Shown here: positions 1 to 7,001 of the stretch, piece by piece | Layout of the letters: the number at the start of each line of letters is the position of its first letter | Position numbering within the stretch: the stretch's first letter is position 1 | NCBI GenBank assembly: GCA_026985945.1 | Contig: JALSPN010000230.1 | Span: forward strand, 1 to 7,658 | DNA length: 7,658 bases | Direction: 5' to 3' | From: Thermodesulfobacteriales bacterium | Lineage (GTDB): Bacteria; Desulfobacterota; Thermodesulfobacteria; Thermodesulfobacteriales; Thermodesulfatatoraceae | The notes under the pieces: generated by a model | The model's input: only the letters and a program-made list of their open reading frames with translations | The model's database searches: none | Told to the model about the DNA's origin: nothing | Program-made: the position numbers and the translations under genes

Positions 1-1
1 T

Positions 2-1969
2 AAAGAGTTCAATATCAAACGTGCCAGAATCTTTGAGGAACTGGAGAAAAAGGTCCGGGCAGAAGGTTTCATCTTAAATGTTGAACCCATGGGAATGATG
101 ATTATTCCCGCCAAAGAAGATGGCACTCCGATGACGCCTCAGGATGTGGCAGCTCTGCCCGAAGAGCGAAAGGAAGAGCTTAAACGCAAAAGCGAAGAAT
201 TACAGAAGGAACTAAACACCACCGCCCACCGTATCCAGCAATTAGAAAAAGAACTCCGGGAGCAGCTAAAACGGCTTGATCGAGAGGTGGCCTTACACGT
301 GGTAGGAAGTTACATCCAGGAGCTTAAAGAAAAATATGCCGGTATTCCGGGGATAGTGGATTATCTTCTGGAGGTCCAGGAAGATATTGTCAGGCATCTG
401 GATGATTTCCGCCAAAAACCTGCCCCGCCACCGCCCATGCCTTTTCCAGTGCCTGTGTCTCAACCTTCGTTTACCAGATACGAAGTTAACGTCTTTGTGG
501 ATAATTCGGAAACCAAAGGGGCACCGGTAATTTTTGAGCCCAACCCTACCTATACTAACCTTTTCGGGGCGATTGAAAGAAAGGCCCAATTTGGGGCCTT
601 ACTTACGGATTTCACCATGCTTAAGGCTGGAAGCCTCCACAAGGCCAATGGAGGCTTTTTGATTGTCAGGGCTTTAGATCTCTTGAAATATCCTTTTAGC
701 TGGGAGAATCTTAAGCGGGCTATCAAGACCCGCAAAATCTATCTGGAGGACTTGGCCGAACAGATCGGCATTTTCACTACCAAAACCCTAAAACCTGAAC
801 CCATCCCCTTCCGGGCCAAAGTCATTCTTCAAGGAGACCCTTTCATTTATCATCTTCTTTATCTTTTTGACGAGACTTTCCGGGAAGTCTTCAAAATCAA
901 GGCCCACCTTGACGTCTGGGTTGACAGAGACGAGGTGCGCACCAATCAATTTCTGCGAGCAGTGGCCATGATGATCAAACGCGACGGTCTTCTCCCCCTT
1001 GAGGCCTCAGGGATGGCAAGGTTAATAGAATTTTCCTGTGAACTTGCCGGCCGACAGGACAAACTCTCTTTAAAATTCCCTGTGATTCAGGACGTCTTAA
1101 AAGAGGCCCACTTCTGGGCCACCCGCGAGGGAGCCACCCGGATTACTGCTTCTCATCTGGAAAAGGCCATTCAGGAAAGGGAATTTCGTGCCAGCCTCCC
1201 TGAAGAACACATCCAGGAGATGATCGAAAAGGATCTCCTCAAGATCCGGGTCGATGGAGAGCAGGTTGGCAGCATAAATGGCCTTTCCGTCTATGATCTG
1301 GGTGATTACTCTTTCGGTCGTCCCACCCGTATTACCGCCAATATTTCTCTGGGAAAAGAAGGCGTGATCAATATCGAACGAGAAGCCGATCTTTCTGGAA
1401 AGATCCATACCAAAGGGGTTTTGATCCTGGCGGGATTCTTGCGGGAAAGATTTGTCCACGACAAACCCCTCACCCTTACGGCCACCCTCTGTTTTGAACA
1501 GAGTTACGGAATGGTAGATGGTGACTCGGCCTCAAGTGCGGAACTTTATGCCCTTCTTTCAGCCCTTTCAGGAGTTCCCATCAAGCAGGGTATCGCGGTG
1601 ACGGGTTCCATAAGCCAGAAAGGAGATATTCAGCCGGTTGGGGGGATCAACAAAAAGATTGAAGGTTTTTACAAAGTGTGTAAGGCCAAGGGGCTTACCG
1701 GAGAACAGGGGGTAATTATACCTGCCGCTAATGTTAAAGAACTAATGCTTAAGGAAGAAGTGGTTGAGGCCATCTCAGAGGGGAAATTTCACCTCTGGGC
1801 CGTTTCAAAGGTAGAAGAGGGGATTGAAATCCTTACTGGAAAACCCGCCGGCGAACGCCTTCCTGATGGCACTTATCCTGAAAATACGGTCTTTTACCTG
1901 GTGGATCAAAAGTTAAGAGAGCTTGCTGAACGAGCACGAGATTTTACCAGAACGGAAAAAGAAAAATAG
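2..1969 (+). CDS. Lon-like ATP-dependent protease (AAA_32/Lon_C family), 5' partial
   Basis: This is an ATP-dependent serine protease of the Lon-like family (LonC/YcbZ type). The reading frame is open to the left edge, so the start is outside the window and the ATG at 89 is internal; 655 residues are visible. The protease domain is C-terminal. The motif DGDSAS carries the catalytic Ser (codon 1526-1528) and GGINKK carries the catalytic Lys (codon 1655-1657). Their spacing of 43 residues equals that of E. coli Lon Ser679/Lys722. A charged helical insertion (about nt 150-410) is followed by a proline-rich linker (about 419-466) and then the second part of the ATPase domain, with NGGFLIVRALDLL at a Walker B-like position (about 656-685). 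Walker A is not visible and should lie upstream. No transmembrane segment is seen, which argues against archaeal membrane LonB; a cytoplasmic quality-control role is inferred. The stop codon runs straight into a terminator. Confidence 0.93.
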   Translation, partial: KEFNIKRARIFEELEKKVRAEGFILNVEPMGMMIIPAKEDGTPMTPQDVAALPEERKEELKRKSEELQKELNTTAHRIQQLEKELREQLKRLDREVALHVVGSYIQELKEKYAGIPGIVDYLLEVQEDIVRHLDDFRQKPAPPPPMPFPVPVSQPSFTRYEVNVFVDNSETKGAPVIFEPNPTYTNLFGAIERKAQFGALLTDFTMLKAGSLHKANGGFLIVRALDLLKYPFSWENLKRAIKTRKIYLEDLAEQIGIFTTKTLKPEPIPFRAKVILQGDPFIYHLLYLFDETFREVFKIKAHLDVWVDRDEVRTNQFLRAVAMMIKRDGLLPLEASGMARLIEFSCELAGRQDKLSLKFPVIQDVLKEAHFWATREGATRITASHLEKAIQEREFRASLPEEHIQEMIEKDLLKIRVDGEQVGSINGLSVYDLGDYSFGRPTRITANISLGKEGVINIEREADLSGKIHTKGVLILAGFLRERFVHDKPLTLTATLCFEQSYGMVDGDSASSAELYALLSALSGVPIKQGIAVTGSISQKGDIQPVGGINKKIEGFYKVCKAKGLTGEQGVIIPAANVKELMLKEEVVEAISEGKFHLWAVSKVEEGIEILTGKPAGERLPDGTYPENTVFYLVDQKLRELAERARDFTRTEKEK

Positions 1970-1970
1970 A

Positions 1971-2000
1971 AAAAAGCCCCCAAAAGTAAGGGGGCTTTTT
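1971..2000. terminator. Bidirectional rho-independent terminator between lon-like gene and secDF
   Basis: A perfect 11-bp inverted repeat, AAAAAGCCCCC / GGGGGCTTTTT, has an 8-base loop. Read on either strand it gives a GC core followed by a run of T. It begins one base after the stop of the Lon-like gene and ends three bases before the secDF stop (2004-2006, - strand), so it can end both convergent transcripts. Confidence 0.92.
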
Positions 2001-2003
2001 CCT

Positions 2004-4592
2004 TCAGCTTCCAATCTTTGGCGTCTCCCCCTTGTGCCAGAAGTGCACAATGGGGCTGGCCACAAAGACGGAGCTATAAGTTCCCACAATCACCCCCAGG
2101 GCCAGGGCCAGAGCAAAATCCCGCAGCACCACCCCTCCAAAAAAGAGAATAGCAAGAATAACCAGGAGAGTAGTAAGAGTGGTAATGATGGTGCGGGCAA
2201 GCATCTCATTGATGCTGCGGTTGATAATTTCCAGAAAACTCAATTTACCGCGGTATTTTTTTATATTTTCTCGAATACGATCAAAAATGACCACTGTATC
2301 TGTAAGAGAATACCCTGCCAGGGTAAGGAGCGCCGTTACAAAAAGGAGCGAGATTTCACGATTAAGCACGTAAAAAAGCCCCAGAACCGCCAGCACATCA
2401 TGAAAAGTGGCTGCGGCCGCAGCCACCCCAAAACTCACGTTGAAACGAAAGGCCAGGTAACCGATAATGCCCGCCAGAGAAATGGCAATGGCGATGAGGG
2501 CTTTGCGTTTAAGCTCTTTGCTTATGGCCGAGCCGATCTCTTCTTTGGCTTCCAGGCGAAATTTGTGATCCGGAAATTTCTTCTGGAGGATTTCTCTCAC
2601 TTTGGCTTCAATATCACCCACTGTTTCGGCCTTTTTGCGCAATTTGACGATGAGAAGGTTTTCCCCCTTGACATCCTGAAGCTGGAAACCGTCAAGCCCG
2701 GCTTCTTTTAAGGCCTTTCTTATTTCATCAAGGGTGAAAGACTTTTCAGCCCGGTAATAGGCCATCACCCCACCGCTAAAATCAATTCCGAGATTGGCGG
2801 CCCCTCTGGAGATCTGAATAAAGGCCACGATCCCAAGTAGCACCAGAATCCCGGAAATGATGGTGGTAACCTTCCGGGCCCCCATGAAATCGATATGAGG
2901 ATCTTTGATGAGGCTTAAGAAATTGATCCTGGGGGTCTTCCCTTTGGCGATCAGATAATCGTAAACGATACGGGTGCCGAAGATGGCGGTAAAGAGGTTA
3001 ATCACGATACCTGCCGAAAGTGTTACGGCAAAGCCTTTGATAGGGCCGGTTCCAAAGAGAAAGAGGGCCAGGGCGGTAATAAGGGTGGTGATATGGGCGT
3101 CAACGATGGTCCAGAAGGCCCGCTCATAGCCTGCGGTGATGGCCGCTCGAGGGGTCCTTCCGAGCCCCAGCTCCTCTCGCATGCGTTCAAAAATAAGGAC
3201 GTTTGAATCCACCCCCATTCCCATGGTGAGGATGATACCGGCGATTCCAGGCAGGGTGAGAGTGGCCCGAAAAAGGGAGAGCACTGCCAGCAGCATGAGG
3301 ACGTTTAGGATGAGGGCTATATCCGCCACGAAACCTGAGAAGCGATAGTAAATGATCATAAAGACTATGACGGCAGCAGCCCCTACCAGACCGGAAAGAA
3401 GGCCTTTTTTAATAGAGTCTCGCCCAAGGCTCGGGCCCACGGTGATATTCTGGATTACCTTCACCGGAGCCGGAAGGGCCCCTGCCCGAAGGACGATGGC
3501 CAGATCCGCCGCTTCTTCATAGGTAAAAGACCCGGTAATCTGGGCATGCCCTCCGGGGATCTTCTCCCGAATTACAGGGGCAGAACGCACTACATCATCA
3601 AGCACAATAGCCAGACGACGCCCCACGTTTTCAGCTGTCACCCTTTCAAAGATCCGGGCCCCCCGATCGGTGAGCTCAAGGGCCACGTAGGGCTCGTTAT
3701 AAACCCCTCCAATTCTCACGCGGGCCGTCTTTACCATGTCTCCCGTAAGAACGGCCCTTTTTTTGAGCAAGAGGGGCTTTTTGATCACCCGCCCTGTCTG
3801 AGGGTCTTTTTCAACCAGAAAATAGATTTCATCATCAGGAGGAATATAGGGCCTTAAGACCCGATTTACCTCTTCTCTGGAAGCATCGGGCTTGAGACGC
3901 CCTTCCCTGATAGCTTTCGCAATGAGACCGGCTATATCTATCCGGGACATGGCCTCTTCGTCCACCAGCTTGAATTCCAGCTGGGCAGTCTGGCCGATGA
4001 GCTTAAGCGCCCGTTCAGGGTCCTTAACTCCTGGAAGCTGAACTACGATTTTGTCTGTTCCCTGCTTGACAATAACAGGCTCTGTAACCCCAAATTGGTC
4101 GATACGATTTCTGATGATCTCAAGACACTGATCAATAGCATTTTCCCTAATAAAGGCGATCTGTTCCGGGGTGAGGGAAATGATCAGGCGAGGGAATTTC
4201 CCCTCCTCTTCTCGCACTATCTTTAAGCTCTTAAATTCTTCCTGGATAATTCTTCTGGCCCTTTCAAGGGCCTCTTTGCTTGGAAAGACCAGGACTGCCT
4301 CCGAAAACTTTTTACTCTCTGCCAGGGAGGCCCGAATTCCTTTACGGGCCAAAACCTGCTGGAGATCTTTGATCCTGGCGTTTAGGGCGTTCTGGATGGC
4401 CTTATCAAGATCTACTTGGAGGACCAGATGCATTCCACCCTGGAGGTCAAGGCCGAGCTTTAATTGCTGGCCATAAATATGCCTGAGATACCAGGAAGGA
4501 AGATTGGGGTAAAAAGAAGGCAATACCAGAAGAATGGAGGCGATGGTTAAAAAGACCAGAAGCGCGATCTTCCATTTGAGCGTGCGCGGCAT
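2004..4592 (-). CDS. secDF: Fused protein translocase subunit SecDF
   Basis: This inner-membrane RND-type subunit works with SecYEG and uses the proton gradient to drive late steps of protein export. At 862 residues it is a single-chain SecD-SecF fusion. The SecD half (about 1-550) has TM1 near 8-26, motif LGLDLQGGMHL (46-56), a large periplasmic P1 region and a TM bundle from about 397 to 545 with GMGVDSNVLIFERMREEL (458-475). The SecF half starts near 565 (DFMGARK) with TM near 576-596, LGIDFSGG (601-608), a periplasmic P4-like segment (about 609-690) and SLTDTVVIFDRIREN (762-776). About 12 TM segments are expected. Asp462, Asp765 and the Asp771/Arg772 region match conserved positions of the SecD and SecF proton path. 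A Shine-Dalgarno AAGGGGG lies 5 bases before the ATG. No yajC is adjacent, although yajC often precedes secD. The upstream neighbour is the ZnuA-like gene, 93 bp away. Confidence 0.96.
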   Translation of the reverse strand: MPRTLKWKIALLVFLTIASILLVLPSFYPNLPSWYLRHIYGQQLKLGLDLQGGMHLVLQVDLDKAIQNALNARIKDLQQVLARKGIRASLAESKKFSEAVLVFPSKEALERARRIIQEEFKSLKIVREEEGKFPRLIISLTPEQIAFIRENAIDQCLEIIRNRIDQFGVTEPVIVKQGTDKIVVQLPGVKDPERALKLIGQTAQLEFKLVDEEAMSRIDIAGLIAKAIREGRLKPDASREEVNRVLRPYIPPDDEIYFLVEKDPQTGRVIKKPLLLKKRAVLTGDMVKTARVRIGGVYNEPYVALELTDRGARIFERVTAENVGRRLAIVLDDVVRSAPVIREKIPGGHAQITGSFTYEEAADLAIVLRAGALPAPVKVIQNITVGPSLGRDSIKKGLLSGLVGAAAVIVFMIIYYRFSGFVADIALILNVLMLLAVLSLFRATLTLPGIAGIILTMGMGVDSNVLIFERMREELGLGRTPRAAITAGYERAFWTIVDAHITTLITALALFLFGTGPIKGFAVTLSAGIVINLFTAIFGTRIVYDYLIAKGKTPRINFLSLIKDPHIDFMGARKVTTIISGILVLLGIVAFIQISRGAANLGIDFSGGVMAYYRAEKSFTLDEIRKALKEAGLDGFQLQDVKGENLLIVKLRKKAETVGDIEAKVREILQKKFPDHKFRLEAKEEIGSAISKELKRKALIAIAISLAGIIGYLAFRFNVSFGVAAAAATFHDVLAVLGLFYVLNREISLLFVTALLTLAGYSLTDTVVIFDRIRENIKKYRGKLSFLEIINRSINEMLARTIITTLTTLLVILAILFFGGVVLRDFALALALGVIVGTYSSVFVASPIVHFWHKGETPKIGS

Positions 4593-4597
4593 AAAAT

Positions 4598-4604
4598 CCC
4601 CCTT
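4598..4604 (-). promoter_or_regulatory. Ribosome binding site of secDF
   Basis: On the - strand AAGGGGG sits five bases before the ATG at 4592. It supports this start, which also gives the expected N-terminal TM segment of SecD. Confidence 0.7.
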
Positions 4605-4627
4605 TTTTCTGAATACTTGGTTTGGAG

Positions 4628-4656
4628 TTTCTAATTCAAAGTGAAATTCTTGGCAA
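4628..4656 (-). promoter_or_regulatory. Possible sigma70-type promoter for secDF
   Basis: On the - strand TTGCCA (4656-4651; five of six to TTGACA) is followed after 17 bases by TAGAAA (4633-4628; four of six to TATAAT). Transcription would start near 4621 and leave a leader of roughly 28 bases with the Shine-Dalgarno. This would let secDF be read apart from the genes upstream. It was identified by eye, in an AT-rich stretch where such matches can arise by chance. Confidence 0.35.
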
Positions 4657-4685
4657 GTAAGGAGTTATTTGGAAGGAAAGGCTGG

Positions 4686-5579
4686 TCAAATTTGGCCAGG
4701 CAGCCCGGAACAACGGAGCCCCAGGCTCAGACGCTTGAGATTTTCAAGCATTAGTTGACGAAATCTCAGACCTTTTTGGATTTCTTCTCTGGTAAGGGAT
4801 GCTCCCGGAGTCAAATAGTAGATTTGGGCTCCAGTTTCTCGGGCGATGAGGCGGGCGAATTTCAGAGCCTGCGGCTCATCATAAAAGATTGCCGGGATTT
4901 TGAATTTGCGCATCAGGGTAATTACACGGTGAAGGCTTTGGGGGGTGGGTTCTGCTTCCGGGCTTAAACCCGCAAGGGAGATGAACCGAAGGCCATAGTT
5001 TTTTTCCCACGCCCTAAAGGCGTCGTGCCCGGCAAGGGGAACCAACTGATAACGGCAAGATTTTAAGGTCCTGGCAAAAAGAAGATGGAGTTCTTCGTAC
5101 TTTTGGGCCGCTTCTTCTCCCCTCTTTAGAAAGGAAGAGGCCTTTTCAGGGAAGGCTTCGGCCAGATTTCGGGCCAAAAGTTGACAAAGTCTGGCATCTA
5201 CCGGGAAATCAAGCCATACGTGGGGATCTTCGTGATGATGGTGGTTTTTGTGAGGCGGAGATTTTCTTTTTAGCACCAGGATGATTTTTAAATTTTTGGC
5301 CTTAAGACCGGAAAGCAGGTCTTCAAGCCAGGGTTCAAGCCCTCCTCCTACGGCAAAAAGAAAGCGGGCTTTTTGGAGGGTTAAAAGGTCTGCTGGTGTC
5401 GGCTCCCAGGAGTGAGGGTCCGCCCCGGGGGGCAAGAGGAGTCTTACCTTCAAATCATTACCAGCAACTTCCCGGGCTATATCAGCCAGCGGAAAGATGC
5501 TGGCTACGAGAACGGGCTTCTCTGCCCGGGAAATAGAAAAAGATGAGAGCAGAACAATGAGGAATAACAGGTATTTCAT
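4686..5579 (-). CDS. ZnuA-like periplasmic zinc/manganese-binding protein (cluster A-I SBP)
   Basis: This is a solute-binding protein of the ZnuA/TroA family that captures Zn2+ or Mn2+ in the periplasm for an ABC importer. It has 297 residues, usual for the family. A signal peptide (1-19, cut likely after SRA) lacks a lipobox Cys. Likely metal ligands are His56 in GADPHSWEPTP, His120 in DPHVWLDF and His185 in AGHDAFRAW, with an acidic candidate in FYDEPQA (232-238). A short His-rich loop, HKNHHHHEDPH (110-120), suggests zinc. The usual fourth-ligand motif near the C-terminus (DPLG) reads LTPGAS (256-261), so the acidic residue there appears replaced. The ATG overlaps the stop of the lytic transglycosylase gene (ATGA), and the only GAGG is one base from the ATG, so translation is probably coupled. 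No permease or ATPase gene is in the window. The metal is inferred, so no zinc-specific symbol is given. Confidence 0.9.
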   Translation of the reverse strand: MKYLLFLIVLLSSFSISRAEKPVLVASIFPLADIAREVAGNDLKVRLLLPPGADPHSWEPTPADLLTLQKARFLFAVGGGLEPWLEDLLSGLKAKNLKIILVLKRKSPPHKNHHHHEDPHVWLDFPVDARLCQLLARNLAEAFPEKASSFLKRGEEAAQKYEELHLLFARTLKSCRYQLVPLAGHDAFRAWEKNYGLRFISLAGLSPEAEPTPQSLHRVITLMRKFKIPAIFYDEPQALKFARLIARETGAQIYYLTPGASLTREEIQKGLRFRQLMLENLKRLSLGLRCSGLPGQI

Positions 5580-6859
5580 GCCTCAGGCCAAATGATGAGC
5601 CTTAGACCAGGCCTGATGGTATTTCCGTGCAAGTTATTCCAGGCCTTGAGATCATAGAGGCGCACCCCAAATTTGCGCGCGATTTTCCACAAAGAATCAC
5701 CGGGTTTGACCTTGTAAACTATTGCCTGTTCTGCAGGGGATACCGGCGTGGGAGAGACATAAAGCACCGCCTGAGTTCTCACCGGAATACGAAGCACCTG
5801 CCCAATACGTAAATGATGGCCGCGGAGATGATTGGCCCTCTTTAAGGCTCGCACCGAAATTCCATAATAGGAAGCGATCCGGTAAAGGCTCTCACCTCGC
5901 CTTACCCGATGTTTGATAGTTTGGCGAGTATAAATGAAACGGATCTTTTGAAGGGCCGAAAGAGTTTCACCCCCCTTCCCAAAAGGCACCTTAACCGGAT
6001 AACTGCTTACAGTAGGGGGGGTCTTCCCTCGACGAAGTTCCGCATTCAAGAGGCGAATTAGATCATAATCCGTGCCACTTGCCAATGCTACCGCTCGAAG
6101 ATCAGTTCCCCCCGGAACTTCAATAATTTCGTAATCAAGGGGTGGGTAGGGATCCACATCAAAACCAAATTTCTGAGGATTTTTGGCTATGATCATGGCG
6201 GCAATCATTTTGGGAACATAATTTTTGGTCTCCCTTTTAAGATAGCGATAGCGGCAGAGTTTCCAGAAATCTCTGGTGCCATAACGTTTGATCGCTCGCC
6301 TCAGTTTGGCCTCTCCGGCATTGTAGCTGGCAGAAGCCAGATGCCAGCATTCAAACTCCTGGTAGAGATCGAGGAGATACCTGGCAGCGGCATGGGTGGC
6401 CTTTTCCGGATCCCGCCTTTCGTCCACCCAATAGTTGATTTTAAGGCCGTATTTACGGCCAGTAGAACGAATAAATTGCCAGATACCACAAGCCCCTGCT
6501 CTGGAATAGGCAAAGGGATTAAAGCCACTTTCAATCATCGCCAGGTAAGCAAGATCTTCTGGAAGACCATAACTGCGAAGAATTTCTTTGATCATAGGCA
6601 TATAGCGACCGGACCGAGCCAGCCAGCGGGCAAAGACCTCACGCTTTTTGGTGGTGAAATAACGAATAAAATATTCGACCTTTTCATTGAGAGTGATGGG
6701 AATATCCGAAGGAGGGAGATCTTCTTCTATGAGCTGAAGCCTTTCTTCAACGAGGTCTTCGTCGCGATCAAAGGGATCAGGATCGTTTTTTTGAAAAGAA
6801 AAACCAGAACCTGAAAAAATAAAAACAAAAAGGAGAAGAAGCCCCAGAAGCCTCTTCAT
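5576..6859 (-). CDS. mltD: MltD-type membrane-bound/periplasmic lytic transglycosylase with LysM domains
   Basis: This enzyme cleaves the MurNAc-GlcNAc bond of peptidoglycan to give 1,6-anhydro-MurNAc ends, in the periplasm. It has 427 residues. An N-terminal signal peptide (1 to about 20) has no Cys lipobox, so unlike E. coli MltD it is probably not a lipoprotein. The family 1 SLT domain spans about 90-225: catalytic Glu110 in AMIESGFNP, AGACGIWQFI (121-130), and ASYNAGE (177-183). A degenerate LysM-like segment (about 247-293, with DLRAVALASGTDYDLIRLLN) is followed by two clear LysM peptidoglycan-binding domains at about 315-359 (HRVRRGESLYRIAS) and 380-425 (YKVKPGDSLWKIAR). The start has a strong AAGGAGG six bases upstream. 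It is the first gene of a likely two-gene unit with the ZnuA-like gene. The symbol rests on domain order and could instead be another family 1 LysM transglycosylase. Confidence 0.94.
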   Translation of the reverse strand: MKRLLGLLLLFVFIFSGSGFSFQKNDPDPFDRDEDLVEERLQLIEEDLPPSDIPITLNEKVEYFIRYFTTKKREVFARWLARSGRYMPMIKEILRSYGLPEDLAYLAMIESGFNPFAYSRAGACGIWQFIRSTGRKYGLKINYWVDERRDPEKATHAAARYLLDLYQEFECWHLASASYNAGEAKLRRAIKRYGTRDFWKLCRYRYLKRETKNYVPKMIAAMIIAKNPQKFGFDVDPYPPLDYEIIEVPGGTDLRAVALASGTDYDLIRLLNAELRRGKTPPTVSSYPVKVPFGKGGETLSALQKIRFIYTRQTIKHRVRRGESLYRIASYYGISVRALKRANHLRGHHLRIGQVLRIPVRTQAVLYVSPTPVSPAEQAIVYKVKPGDSLWKIARKFGVRLYDLKAWNNLHGNTIRPGLRLIIWPEA

Positions 6860-6865
6860 TACTAG

Positions 6866-6872
6866 CCTCCTT
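6866..6872 (-). promoter_or_regulatory. Strong Shine-Dalgarno of the lytic transglycosylase gene
   Basis: On the - strand AAGGAGG lies six bases before the ATG at 6859, a full consensus site. It fixes the start, which also yields a proper signal peptide. Confidence 0.85.
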
Positions 6873-6883
6873 TTCCCTTAGTT

Positions 6884-6911
6884 ATTAAACCTTTCGGCTA
6901 AGCAGGGTAAA
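6884..6911 (-). promoter_or_regulatory. Possible promoter of the mltD-znuA-like unit
   Basis: On the - strand TTTACC (6911-6906; four of six to TTGACA) and TTTAAT (6889-6884; five of six to TATAAT) are 16 bases apart. The start would be near 6877, giving a very short leader that still holds the Shine-Dalgarno. Flanking sequence CTTAG (6878-6882) and CTAAG (6899-6903) forms an inverted repeat around the -10 box and might be an operator. Identified by eye only. Confidence 0.4.
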
Positions 6912-7001
6912 AAATCCAATAAAATCATCTTTCACTTAGCAAAAAAGGTCTTCTGAGGCAATGGAAAAAATTTTGTTTCTGGAAAGACCCTAGAAAGATC
7001 T

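Larger units (their letters stand above)
6860..7001. other. AT-rich intergenic region upstream of mltD
   Basis: This 142-bp gap between two - strand genes holds the likely mltD promoter and Shine-Dalgarno at its left end. At its right end, just after the nuclease-like gene, the - strand has GGTCTT (about 6989-6984) and, some 30 bases on, AAGACC followed by six T. This could pair as a long-loop terminator, though weakly. No convincing small gene is seen. Confidence 0.45.

Noticed and set aside
89..91. ATG as the start of the Lon-like protease
   Set aside because: The frame is open from position 2 with family-like sequence, and the Walker A region expected upstream is missing, so the gene begins off-window.
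1923..2711. 262-codon + strand ORF across the terminator and secDF
   Set aside because: It is antisense to secDF with low-complexity, unfamily-like protein sequence, crosses the terminator, and is a shadow of the real gene.
4682..4699. 18-bp imperfect palindrome at the end of the ZnuA-like gene
   Set aside because: It overlaps the stop codon, has one mismatched pair and is not followed by a T tract, so it is neither a convincing terminator nor a clear operator.
6341..6814. 157-codon + strand ORF antisense to mltD
   Set aside because: It lies wholly opposite the conserved transglycosylase domain, shows no recognisable motif and has no support as a gene.
6984..7001. Short hairpin just after the nuclease-like gene as a terminator
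   Set aside because: The nearest stem (TTTCT-GG / CC-AGAAA) is AT-rich with a bulge, and the T run after it is delayed; the alternative pairing has a loop of about 30 bases. Too weak for a firm call.
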